Assembly: GCA_017509715.1 (NCBI GenBank)
Contig: JAFWOU010000015.1
Location: 1 to 54,314, forward strand
DNA: 54,314 nucleotides
Source: Paludibacteraceae bacterium
Lineage (GTDB): Bacteria; Bacteroidota; Bacteroidia; Bacteroidales; Paludibacteraceae
Reading direction: 5' to 3'
Part shown: piece by piece, positions 6,939-13,803 of the stretch
How the letters are laid out: each line of letters opens with the position of its first letter
Position numbering within the stretch: position 1 is the stretch's first letter
Made by a program: the position numbers and the translations under genes
Notes under the pieces: generated by a model
Seen by the model: only the letters and a program-made list of their open reading frames with translations
Databases searched by the model: none
Told to the model about the DNA's origin: nothing

Positions 6939-6963
6939 AGCCAAATTCAAATCAATAGAAATT

Positions 6964-7362
6964 ATGCTGACAAGAACGTTCAACGCAAAGGAGTACACAC
7001 TCCGCCTAAAAGCAACCATCCAAGCAACCGGAAAGCTTGGTTTTACTGCCGAGACGATCAAGACGCTCGGACTGACTCCGGAGTGCAGTATTCTCCTAGG
7101 ACCGGATGATGATAATGAGGAGATATATTACATGGGGGTGCTGCGCGAGAAACGCGAAGATGCATTTGCTGTTATGAGTTCGGGTGTGTATCTCTATCTC
7201 AACACCAAACAGCTCTTTGATGATATGGGTATCGACTATTCGGAGAGATGGACCGTTATGTTCGACCTGTCGCGCTTCAAAGAGGGCGATGAGTTGATGG
7301 GATGTGAGTGTTATAAGATGCAGATGCGTAAAAACCCACGAACGACGGAAGATAAGAATTGA
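6964..7362 (+). CDS. Conserved Bacteroidales protein of unknown function (132 aa)
   Basis: A soluble 132-residue protein with no signal peptide. The first half contains LKATIQATGKLGFTAETIKTLGL followed by a short strand and an acidic DDDNEEIYY, a layout that recalls AbrB/MraZ-like swapped-hairpin folds (weak inference). The second half has VYLYLNTKQLFDDMGID and a C-terminal basic tail. I have the impression that similar proteins occur in Bacteroides, without known function. Its stop TGA overlaps the next ATG (TGATG), so the two genes are translationally coupled. Confidence 0.7.
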   Translation: MLTRTFNAKEYTLRLKATIQATGKLGFTAETIKTLGLTPECSILLGPDDDNEEIYYMGVLREKREDAFAVMSSGVYLYLNTKQLFDDMGIDYSERWTVMFDLSRFKEGDELMGCECYKMQMRKNPRTTEDKN

Positions 7363-7775
7363 TGCAATCGGCTCTTGCACATATCGAATCGCTTGCCCCA
7401 AAGGATGCGTCTTTTGCGCGTGCCCTTGGTGGAATGAGTGACCTCCTGGCAGCTGTCCAAGAGGAGTATGTCGGTTGTGCAGCGGAGAAAGAACATTACC
7501 GCCAAATAGCCGAGACTCCGGCAAGGGAAGTAATGAATGTGGTGGCAGACGGTATGCAGAACGAGTTGATAGCAGTCCTTAATGCTATATATGCCAGAGG
7601 GATGGTCACTTGTTCGAAAAAAGAACTGATGCAACGCATGGCCGATGCCTTAGGTTGTCCCAAAATAGCAGACTATAGCGGTCAGTTACATAAGATAAAA
7701 AATACACAAAAATACGAAGAGATTTTTGATGATCTCCGTTCTGTAGCGATTACAGAGAGAGATAAGAACGATTAA
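7362..7775 (+). CDS. Helical protein of unknown function (137 aa)
   Basis: The start is ATG 7362, overlapping the upstream stop by one base; a TTG at 7359 is possible but has no support. The protein is almost all helical. The last part, KKELMQRMADALG and YSGQLHKIKN, resembles the end of Bacteroidota mobile-element proteins of the RteC type, but only loosely. No signal peptide or catalytic motif is visible. A strong terminator overlaps the stop codon, so this is a two-gene operon. Confidence 0.65.
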   Translation: MQSALAHIESLAPKDASFARALGGMSDLLAAVQEEYVGCAAEKEHYRQIAETPAREVMNVVADGMQNELIAVLNAIYARGMVTCSKKELMQRMADALGCPKIADYSGQLHKIKNTQKYEEIFDDLRSVAITERDKND

Positions 7776-7804
7776 GCGATTGTGAGAGCGATCGCTTTTT
7801 TTTT
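7775..7804 (+). terminator. Terminator of the 6964-7775 operon
   Basis: AGCGAT pairs with ATCGCT around a 10-nt loop containing GTGAGAG, followed by nine T residues. Confidence 0.85.
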
Positions 7805-7835
7805 GCCCATTTTCGAAAAAAATCAAAAAAAATGA

Positions 7836-7857
7836 GGATACTATGCGCATAGTATCC
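7836..7857. promoter_or_regulatory. Perfect 22-bp palindrome (operator candidate)
   Basis: GGATACTATGC is followed directly by its exact reverse complement. It ends where the -33 box should be for the -7 box at 7880, putting its centre near -46 from the predicted start. That position suits an activator or a repressor next to the polymerase. Confidence 0.75.
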
Positions 7858-7879
7858 AATCTATGTTTGGGAAAAGCAG

Positions 7880-7888
7880 TAATTTTGC
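7880..7888 (+). promoter_or_regulatory. -7 box TAATTTTGC of the 7952-10683 operon
   Basis: The -7 box is perfect, but the expected -33 TTTG is missing at 20-nt spacing; a TTTG at 7866 is too close. This fits a promoter that depends on a factor bound at the 7836-7857 palindrome. Confidence 0.65.
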
Positions 7889-7908
7889 AGCGAAATTTCA
7901 CAGCTAAC

Positions 7909-7922
7909 GGCTGGGCCCAGCC
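7909..7922. other. 14-bp GC palindrome in the leader
   Basis: GGCTGGGCCCAGCC is a perfect palindrome about 15-30 nt after the predicted transcription start and 30 nt before the first start codon. It could be a second protein-binding site. Confidence 0.6.
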
Positions 7923-7951
7923 ATTTTAGTAACCATTACAACATTATTAAA

Positions 7952-8206
7952 ATGGCAAATCTATCTAACGCTCTCGTCCCTATACGGAGACCGGAGCAAA
8001 CCCAAGAAGAGGTGCTGGTAAGACAGATCAAAGACCTCTTTGAAGTGAACTCGGTTCACGCACTATTTATTGAGGAGTATTACGCTATGCGCGAGGAAGA
8101 GCGAATCGACCTCTGCGAAACACTCCTGCCTATTACGTTATGCAAGGTACCCGAACATGAGGGTATTGGTATGTGGTTCTTTTTAAGCAAGGAGGTACTG
8201 GTATGA
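7952..8206 (+). CDS. Small acidic protein of unknown function (84 aa)
   Basis: First gene of the operon behind the 22-bp palindrome. An 84-residue soluble protein with a central acidic helix (EEYYAMREEERIDLCETLL) and no signal peptide. I do not recognise a family. Its stop overlaps the next start as ATGA, so the two are coupled. An autoregulatory or accessory role for the ATPase operon is possible but not supported by a motif. Confidence 0.6.
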   Translation: MANLSNALVPIRRPEQTQEEVLVRQIKDLFEVNSVHALFIEEYYAMREEERIDLCETLLPITLCKVPEHEGIGMWFFLSKEVLV

Positions 8207-8568
8207 GCGAGAAACGATTAGATGCAGTATCCGCTCTACAGGAAGGGCTGAAAAGCCAGGTGTACAACATGACCCAGCTGAAGGTGTTCTCGCCCGAGCG
8301 GCATATGCAGGAAGGCGAGACGCTATCGGGACGACTCACGATGGTGAAGGATCAGGAGGAGTTTGAGTTCCGGGCACAAGCCCATGAGCATTGGACCCGC
8401 AATCCGAAGGTCTTCCAGGGCGAGTACATCAACGTCCATCTGGATAAGTTTGGAGCCCTCGTAGTCACCTTGCGTCGTACCGAACTGTACAACCGCAAGA
8501 TGGCGGTTCGCGATGGTGAAGCGATCAAGACCGAATTACTAACCGCCGCTAAATTCTTAGGACTATGA
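8203..8568 (+). CDS. Soluble protein of unknown function (121 aa)
   Basis: The start is ATG 8203, overlapping the upstream stop by four bases; the frame upstream of it lies inside the neighbour. The protein is 121 residues and mostly beta and charged: VYNMTQLKVFSPERHM, a GETLSGRL strand, FEFRAQAHEHW, then VVTLRRTELYNRK. The stop overlaps the ATPase start (ATGA), so it is probably made in fixed ratio with it. The strand-rich layout would suit a small OB-fold or barrel protein, inferred only. Confidence 0.6.
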   Translation: MSEKRLDAVSALQEGLKSQVYNMTQLKVFSPERHMQEGETLSGRLTMVKDQEEFEFRAQAHEHWTRNPKVFQGEYINVHLDKFGALVVTLRRTELYNRKMAVRDGEAIKTELLTAAKFLGL

Positions 8569-10016
8569 AACAGCAAGTATTGAATTTCGAGGAGGAGAGC
8601 CATGCGCTCTCCCCTCTGGCCCGCCTGGCGCTGCCAAAGGACAAGGACCTGCCGCCTGTGATTCGGGACATAGTCGGTAATGCGCCGAAGAACCGCAAAC
8701 TGGCAGCCTTTGTAGCCAGCCTATCGCCCCTATGCGCGATGTGTCCGCGGGTGCGACTACATTATCATTACGACTCGCGTCCGAGTGCCCTGCTGCTGCA
8801 GGTGCTGATAGAGGGTGCGCAGAGTTCCGGTAAGTCGTTCGCAGCCGATATCGAGAGCCTCATCATGGACAAGACGCTCAAAGCGCGTGACAAGGCGATG
8901 CGACGGATCGAACAGGAGTACCGCGACAAACGCAAGCGCCGTAAGGCCAACGAGAAACTGGAGGAAGAGCCGGAGACAACCATCCGCGTCGTACCGCCTA
9001 CGATCTCTAAGACCGTGCTCACGAAGCGAGCGGATATGTACGAACGGGTGTTTGGCGATACGCTCACGTTCTGGATGTTTGCCGAGGAGCTCGCGCAAGT
9101 GACGGATGCCGGCAAGAACGGGTATTCCAACCTACGAACCATCATGCGTACGGCCTACGACCTGGGTAGCCAGTTCGGTATCGACTTTGCGTCGGACAAC
9201 AGCTATAGCGCCATCGTAGATATCAATATCTGCTCCATGTTCTGCGCTACGCCTTCGGCCATAGACGACTACTTCGACAAGAAAGCTATCGAGGGCGGTA
9301 ATATCACCCGCACCATCTTATGCCGTCTGGAGGACGACCTGGGTGAGGACGGAGCTATCTTCCAGCCCTACACGCCGGAGCAACGGGCACGTATCGACGC
9401 GCTACTGGAGCGACTGATGCAGGAGACCTACAATCCGGATGGCGGCCTGCAGCCCACCGTGGACCTGGATATGTCGTGGCTCGACAAGACAGTCTGCCAA
9501 TGGGTGCGCCAGAAGGCGAAAGAGGCCAGTCTGAGTGGCAACCGTGCGCTGGATGTGTTTCGGAAACGTAGCTCCGTATCGGCTTTCCGTGTGGCGGCGC
9601 TATGTCAATACCTCTATGGTATGGAGCCTAGTCTATCAGCCGAAGGCGGTCTATCAGCGAAGCGGTCTAACAGTCCGAAGGACGGTCTAACAACGAAAGT
9701 GGTCCGTAAATTTGTAAAACAAATTTACTTGTTTATGGCCGAGTATATCCTGCAAGGGATGATGGACCGATGGGGAACGCGCTTTGAAGAACTGAATAGC
9801 AAGCGTGATATGCAGAACAGACCCAACTCAAAGCCCAGCCTTTTCGACCAACTGAGCGAGACATTCAATCGTGCGCAACTACGTGCTGTCTTGGAAGAAC
9901 AAGGTATGACCACGCCGGAGAGAGTCTTTATCTGCCAATGGAAGCGACTTCGCGTGATAGAAGAGGTGGAAAAAGGCACCTATCGGAAACTGGATGTTAA
10001 AATGTTAAAATGTTAA
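8565..10016 (+). CDS. P-loop ATPase, DUF3987-like
   Basis: A 483-residue protein. Walker A is in EGAQSSGKSFAAD (about residues 82-95); a candidate Walker B-like segment is TFWMFAEELAQV (about 165-176). A charged coiled segment (KARDKAMRRIEQEYRDKRKR, about 105-125) lies between. The layout matches the DUF3987 ATPases common on Bacteroidota mobile elements and beside capsule loci, related to replicative helicase/primase ATPases. Residues about 355-380 (PSLSAEGGLSAKRSNSPKDG) come from a direct nucleotide repeat and look like an inserted linker. The C-terminal part is helical. The gene is coupled upstream by ATGA and ends inside a TGTTAAAA microrepeat. A role in DNA transactions is likely; the substrate is unknown. 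Confidence 0.7.
   Translation: MKQQVLNFEEESHALSPLARLALPKDKDLPPVIRDIVGNAPKNRKLAAFVASLSPLCAMCPRVRLHYHYDSRPSALLLQVLIEGAQSSGKSFAADIESLIMDKTLKARDKAMRRIEQEYRDKRKRRKANEKLEEEPETTIRVVPPTISKTVLTKRADMYERVFGDTLTFWMFAEELAQVTDAGKNGYSNLRTIMRTAYDLGSQFGIDFASDNSYSAIVDINICSMFCATPSAIDDYFDKKAIEGGNITRTILCRLEDDLGEDGAIFQPYTPEQRARIDALLERLMQETYNPDGGLQPTVDLDMSWLDKTVCQWVRQKAKEASLSGNRALDVFRKRSSVSAFRVAALCQYLYGMEPSLSAEGGLSAKRSNSPKDGLTTKVVRKFVKQIYLFMAEYILQGMMDRWGTRFEELNSKRDMQNRPNSKPSLFDQLSETFNRAQLRAVLEEQGMTTPERVFICQWKRLRVIEEVEKGTYRKLDVKMLKC
9629..9706. repeat. Imperfect 16-20-nt tandem repeat inside the ATPase gene
   Basis: Four units of the form GGTCTA-A/T-CAG(T)CGAAG follow one another (18, 16, 20 and 17 nt) and stay in frame as a group. 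They encode a low-complexity Ser/Lys/Gly linker. Confidence 0.75.
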
Positions 10017-10027
10017 TTGTTAAAAGT
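9995..10027. repeat. 7/8-nt tandem microrepeat (TGTTAAAA) over the ATPase stop codon
   Basis: TGTTAAAA, TGTTAAAA, TGTTAAT and TGTTAAAA cover the last codons and stop of the ATPase gene and the spacer before 10036. GTATCGAATT follows, as at the 2488-2508 copy. Confidence 0.85.
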
Positions 10028-10035
10028 ATCGAATT

Positions 10036-10350
10036 ATGAAAAATATATTTCGCATAGTGAACGTCTGCGAACCGCAGACTATCACCAAGAACGATGGTAC
10101 GCAGATGATCAAACAGCAACTCGTCATCCGCGAACAAGGCGGACAGTACGAAGATGCGTATCTGGTGACGTGGCTGGGAAACGAACCCGTACGGGTAACG
10201 CAAGGTATGTGTATCGCAGCATCCGTCCGTATGCGCGTCAACGAGGGCGTGTTTGCGCCTAAGGATGGCGGTGAGTCGGAGGTAAGGTACTACCAGGATG
10301 CCGTGCTCCAGGAATATGCCTGCCTCATGCTGGGGAATATTAAGGACTAA
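10036..10350 (+). CDS. Small OB-fold-like protein (104 aa)
   Basis: The 104-residue sequence reads as alternating strands: FRIVNVCEPQTI, IKQQLVIRE, EDAYLVTWLG, then CIAASVRMRV and QDAVLQEYACLML. Order and length suit a compact OB-fold like those of DUF3127 or single-strand-binding proteins of Bacteroidota elements. No family signature can be proved by eye. It follows the ATPase at 19 nt and precedes the DUF5675 gene by 6 nt. A single-strand-binding partner for the ATPase is a reasonable inference. Confidence 0.6.
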   Translation: MKNIFRIVNVCEPQTITKNDGTQMIKQQLVIREQGGQYEDAYLVTWLGNEPVRVTQGMCIAASVRMRVNEGVFAPKDGGESEVRYYQDAVLQEYACLMLGNIKD

Positions 10351-10356
10351 TGGCGA

Positions 10357-10683
10357 ATGGCTATGGAAATCCTATTAGTTCGGAATCATTCCACGAAGTG
10401 GGGAATAGATGGTCACCTCTACATCAACCGTAAGCGTATCTGCGATACCGTAGAGCATCCTACCTGTCGTAGACCGCAAGGGGAGTATGAGGTGGATCTG
10501 GATACCAATCCCTTCCGGCATGGCGATGGGGCCCTGGCGAGTTATCGCGGCGAGATCATCGTGGGGCAACATCTGCTACCCGGAGTGGTCACCCGGTCGC
10601 AACAGACCTACGACCGACTGTACGAACGCCTCAAGAAAGCCTGGCAACGCGGTACGCGTGTGCAGCTGAAGATACGAGGCTGA
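10357..10683 (+). CDS. DUF5675-like protein (108 aa)
   Basis: A 108-residue protein starting MAMEILLVRNHSTKWGIDGHLYIN, followed by ICDTVEHP and a conserved-looking PQGEYEVDL. This matches the typical DUF5675 opening (short strand, G-x-L-x-V-N-x, C-x-T-L-E-D). DUF5675 proteins are common in phages and mobile elements of Bacteroidota, often near lysis or peptidoglycan genes; their activity is not established. A second ATG at 10363 is an equal start candidate. Last gene of its operon; a strong terminator follows directly. Confidence 0.7.
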   Translation: MAMEILLVRNHSTKWGIDGHLYINRKRICDTVEHPTCRRPQGEYEVDLDTNPFRHGDGALASYRGEIIVGQHLLPGVVTRSQQTYDRLYERLKKAWQRGTRVQLKIRG

Positions 10684-10684
10684 C

Positions 10685-10715
10685 AAAAAAAATCGCTCAC
10701 GGGCGATTTTTTTTT
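10685..10715. terminator. Bidirectional terminator between convergent genes
   Basis: AAAAAAAATCGC pairs with GCGATTTTTTTTT around TCACGG. The A and T tracts let it work for both the 10357 operon and the minus-strand HAD gene. Confidence 0.9.
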
Positions 10716-10718
10716 ATA

Positions 10719-11342
10719 CTACTCAATCGTTGCTCGGAGGTCGGCGAGAGAGGGGAGGGTTTGCCAGCCGGCGTAGCGGTGGCCGGCAAGGCGATTCTTC
10801 TCCAAGTCGTCGATATAGATCGTGGAGGCAGGATCCATGCGGACGGCCTCGGCTACATGGCGGAAGATGTCGGGATTCGGCTTGGCCATATGCAGCAAGT
10901 GGGAGGCAAAGATAAAGTCGAAACAGTCGGCCAAATGATACCGATCGAAGATGTACTGCCAGTGCAGGTCGTTGGAGTTGGAGAGCAGCACCGTCTGATA
11001 GCCTTGCTGCCGGAGCGAACGGATATACCGGAGCCGCTCCTCCGGCAGGTCGCCCAGCATACTCATCCATGCCTCGCGCACCTGCGCCTCCGTGACGCCC
11101 GGATGGCAGTACTCGAGCAGCGACGAGACGAAGGCCGGGGACGAGATATTGCCGTACTCATAGTCGTGCATCAACTGCCGCGTGGCTGCGCTAATGGCCA
11201 CCACGGCTTCGCCCTCGTCATCGATACCCAGAACGGTACGGATGGCCTCGTCGGGCATCAGCCGACGAAAAGCGGCTACGCAACGCTGTACATCCAGATC
11301 GATGATGACGCCGCCCAGATCAAAAACTATCGTGCGGTTCAT
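10719..11342 (-). CDS. HAD-superfamily phosphatase, YihX-like (HAD-IA)
   Basis: A 207-residue hydrolase with HAD motif I FDLGGVIIDLD at the N-terminus (nucleophile Asp8; Gly at the usual second Asp position, as in the YihX branch). Motif II is LLSNSND, motif III the Lys in KPNPDIF, and motif IV IYIDDLEKN. A helical cap follows motif I. It likely removes phosphate from a sugar phosphate or nucleotide; the substrate is not readable. It starts 2 nt after the LRR gene stop, so it is the third gene of a minus-strand operon. Confidence 0.85.
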   Translation of the reverse strand: MNRTIVFDLGGVIIDLDVQRCVAAFRRLMPDEAIRTVLGIDDEGEAVVAISAATRQLMHDYEYGNISSPAFVSSLLEYCHPGVTEAQVREAWMSMLGDLPEERLRYIRSLRQQGYQTVLLSNSNDLHWQYIFDRYHLADCFDFIFASHLLHMAKPNPDIFRHVAEAVRMDPASTIYIDDLEKNRLAGHRYAGWQTLPSLADLRATIE

Positions 11343-11344
11343 AC

Positions 11345-13201
11345 TCAGCGTTTGAGGACCTGACCGTGGATGGTATAGAGGGTGTCGTCGCGGAGAATAT
11401 AGACCTGCCCGTCACGGATGAGCTTCTGCGCAGGATTGGCGGGATTGACGATGACATCGGAGGTGTTGGTAGGATTGACCGACTGATAAACCGCCTCCAG
11501 CACGATGCCGTCGGACAGCATGCCCGGCTTCACGCGCCAACCGACGAAGGTGAAACCTTCGATATGGGGTTCGTGGGGTACGGCCCAGGTCTGGGACTCC
11601 ATATAGTGGATCGTACTATCGGCACGGAGATAGGTGATGCTGACCAGTTGGTCCTCCATCTGCAGGTCGGTTTGTACGCCGATGATGTTGTCGAAATCGC
11701 ACCAGACAGCCTTCGTACGGTAGAGGTCGATATAGTCGATAGGCACGTAGAGGATGCAGGTATGTTTGTTGACGTTCTTGACCGTATTCTCATTGATGGT
11801 CTGCGGCGTGATGGCGTAGTTGCGAATAGCCTTGAGGCCGGAACAGTTGTAGAACGCCTCCGAGTTGATCGTGGTCACGGACGACGGGATAACCACTTCT
11901 TCCAGTGCCGTACAACCGTCGAGCACATCCGTTGCTACCGTCGTGATGCCTTCCGGGAAGACGAAATGCCGGAGCGACGTGCAGTACTCGAAGGAGTTGC
12001 GTGCCACCAGGGTCACCGATGTCGGGATCTCCACTCCTCGGAGGGCCGAACAGAAAGCGAAGGCATAATTGCCGATGGTCTGCAGGGCGGGCGGCAGGAC
12101 GATGGTATCGAGTTGCGACATCTTATAGCACAGGTAGTTCGGGATGATCTCTACCTGGTCACCAAAGGTGAAGGAGGTGATGGTGGAGTACTGGTTGTAG
12201 AACGGCGCGCTTTCGTCTGTACCGATAGAGCAGGTCTTAGGAAGCCAGGTGACGGAGGTCGTCGGGTTGTTCTGGAACGCACGGGAGCTGATCGAGGTTA
12301 CGGTGCTGGGGATGGTGATGGAATCCAGCTTGCAATAACGCAAGGCGTCCATGCCGATGGTCTGCAAGCCTTCCGGCAGGTTGATATGGCGGAGCTTGGA
12401 GCAGTAGTAGAAGGCGTCGGTACTGATGGTGGTCAGCGTAGCCGGCAGCTCGATGGATTCGAGCGAACTGCAGCCTGCCAGGAAACTCTGCGGGATGGTC
12501 TTCTGGGTTGTTGGGAGGTTGATGGACTTCAGATTAGAGCAATACGCAAAGGCGTACGAACCTAAGGAGTTCACCGATGGCGGCAGGACGATGGTATCGA
12601 TCTGGCTCATCTTGTAGCAGATATACGACGGAACGGTCTGCACGTTCGGACCGAAGGTGAAGGAGGTGATGGTGGAGTTCTGGCTATAGAACGGCGCGCT
12701 TTCATCTGTACCGATAGAGCAGGTCTTAGGAAGCCAGGTGACGGAGGTCGTCGGGTTGTTCTGGAACGCACGGGAGCTGATCGAGGTTACGGTGCTGGGG
12801 ATGGTGATGGAATCCAGTTTGCAATAACGCAAGGCGTCCATGCCGATGGTCTGCAGTCCTTCCGGCAGGTTGATGCTACCGAGTTTGTTGCAACCGTAGA
12901 AGGCATCGGTATTGATAGCCGTTATCGAATTAGGCAGCGTGACGGATTGCAGATTCTTCAATCCGGAGAACGCGTTCGAGCCGATCGTGACGACAGGATA
13001 GGTGTAGTTGTTGTAGGTCAAGGAAGCCGGAATGGTGACCGTGATGTAGTTGACGTACACCGACTTGTCGGTAGTCTGGTCTTGTACTACGGTAGCCGTG
13101 GTGCTGCCCAGGGAATAATAGAGTCCGTCGATCTTGACGATCTCCGCCATCAGGCTCATGACGCACACGAGCGCGATGAATAAGGAGGATAGTCTTTTCA
13201 T
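11345..13201 (-). CDS. Secreted BspA-type leucine-rich repeat protein
   Basis: A 618-residue protein with a signal peptide (MKRLSSLFIALVCVMSLMA). About 15 LRR_5/BspA repeats of the form I...AF..C..L..I.LP.....I run from residue 60 to 490. A domain with FVGWRVKPG resembles the InlB-type B repeat. The last 28 residues, KLIRDGQVYILRDDTLYTI plus a basic end, resemble the short C-terminal signals of secreted Bacteroidales proteins, possibly a type IX sorting signal (inferred). A segment of about 75 residues is present twice and almost identical at DNA level. Such proteins are surface adhesins. The gene lies between the CWC and HAD genes with spacers of 4 and 2 nt. Confidence 0.9.
   Translation of the reverse strand: MKRLSSLFIALVCVMSLMAEIVKIDGLYYSLGSTTATVVQDQTTDKSVYVNYITVTIPASLTYNNYTYPVVTIGSNAFSGLKNLQSVTLPNSITAINTDAFYGCNKLGSINLPEGLQTIGMDALRYCKLDSITIPSTVTSISSRAFQNNPTTSVTWLPKTCSIGTDESAPFYSQNSTITSFTFGPNVQTVPSYICYKMSQIDTIVLPPSVNSLGSYAFAYCSNLKSINLPTTQKTIPQSFLAGCSSLESIELPATLTTISTDAFYYCSKLRHINLPEGLQTIGMDALRYCKLDSITIPSTVTSISSRAFQNNPTTSVTWLPKTCSIGTDESAPFYNQYSTITSFTFGDQVEIIPNYLCYKMSQLDTIVLPPALQTIGNYAFAFCSALRGVEIPTSVTLVARNSFEYCTSLRHFVFPEGITTVATDVLDGCTALEEVVIPSSVTTINSEAFYNCSGLKAIRNYAITPQTINENTVKNVNKHTCILYVPIDYIDLYRTKAVWCDFDNIIGVQTDLQMEDQLVSITYLRADSTIHYMESQTWAVPHEPHIEGFTFVGWRVKPGMLSDGIVLEAVYQSVNPTNTSDVIVNPANPAQKLIRDGQVYILRDDTLYTIHGQVLKR
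12162..12385. repeat. Internal duplication of the LRR gene, copy A
   Basis: About 224 nt that match 12651-12874 with roughly 8 mismatches by eye; offset 489 nt, i.e. 163 codons, so in frame. Confidence 0.9.
12651..12874. repeat. Internal duplication of the LRR gene, copy B
   Basis: Partner of 12162-12385. Recombination between the two would add or remove 163 residues without a frameshift. Confidence 0.9.
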
Positions 13202-13205
13202 GTGT

Positions 13206-13418
13206 TTATTGTATTTGTTCGTTTATTGCTCTCAAGCATGCAGCACACAGACAGTCGGAGTAGGTGGCACGCAGATAGGCTCGGGTCTGAGGACTGAGCG
13301 CTATACCGGCACATTGGCACAGGGCAGGCGCGTCGTGCATGCACGTAAATGCGGTTCCGCAACGTGGACAATGCTTCTGCTGTCCGAGTGGCATATTTGG
13401 ATCTGATGCGTTTGGCAT
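13206..13418 (-). CDS. Cysteine-rich CWC family protein
   Basis: The 70-residue protein contains CPRCGTAFTC, then CQC (usually CWC), then DCLCAAC: eight cysteines in the spacing of the Cys-rich CWC family (PF14375). Trp is replaced by Gln in the name-giving CWC motif. The cysteines probably bind zinc; the role of the family is unknown to me. It is the first gene of the operon with the LRR protein, 4 nt ahead of it. A longer overlapping frame on the same strand lacks this pattern and is rejected. Confidence 0.75.
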   Translation of the reverse strand: MPNASDPNMPLGQQKHCPRCGTAFTCMHDAPALCQCAGIALSPQTRAYLRATYSDCLCAACLRAINEQIQ

Positions 13419-13441
13419 AGTTTTTGGTATGCGATGTATAT

Positions 13442-13480
13442 AGCGGTGTAGGGTAGGGCAAAAAGCCCGATTTCACCGCT
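13442..13480. other. Nested hairpin upstream of the CWC gene
   Basis: AGCGGTG pairs with CACCGCT, and inside it GGGC pairs with GCCC around AAAAA. It lies within 65 nt upstream of the minus-strand start at 13418, so it may be in the leader. Confidence 0.55.
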
Positions 13481-13518
13481 CCTATAAATGCATATACAAA
13501 ATACGTATTTTACACATT

Positions 13519-13747
13519 GTATATTTTATTGTATATCGCTGAATATCAGCAGATAGGTATATTACTTAAAGTGATACATTAAGCAAAAGCGGTATAATGG
13601 ATTTATAGTGTATATTTATGTATATAAATATGGTTGTATATTTGTGTATATAGCTATAAATGAGCGTGTTAGTGCATGTATATAAAGCAGTACTTTATTG
13701 CATATCCGGCCAAATCCAGGTTGGTTTAAAAAATAGCGACTGTATAT
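13519..13747. repeat. Cluster of GTATAT motifs in an AT-rich spacer
   Basis: Nine GTATAT motifs, nearly all on the plus strand, at 13519, 13531, 13557, 13610, 13620, 13636, 13646, 13678 and 13742. The gap 13419-13803 holds no gene, and no standard -7 box is visible for the minus-strand operon. Confidence 0.55.
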
Positions 13748-13782
13748 CGTTGAATATTGATTCTGCTGCGATATCAGTCGCT
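13735..13782 (-). terminator. Terminator of lon
   Basis: On the minus strand AGCGACTGATATCG pairs with CGATATACAGTCGCT (one bulge), then ATTTTTT. It starts 22 nt after the lon stop codon. Confidence 0.75.
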
Positions 13783-13803
13783 ATTGGTATAATGTATCAG
13801 CGC

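Noticed and set aside
11366..12565. 399-codon plus-strand frame opposite the LRR gene
   Set aside because: Arises from the repeat structure of the LRR gene on the other strand; no domain visible.
13198..13476. 92-codon minus-strand frame overlapping the CWC gene
   Set aside because: The other frame carries eight Cys in family spacing and fits the operon; this one has no pattern.
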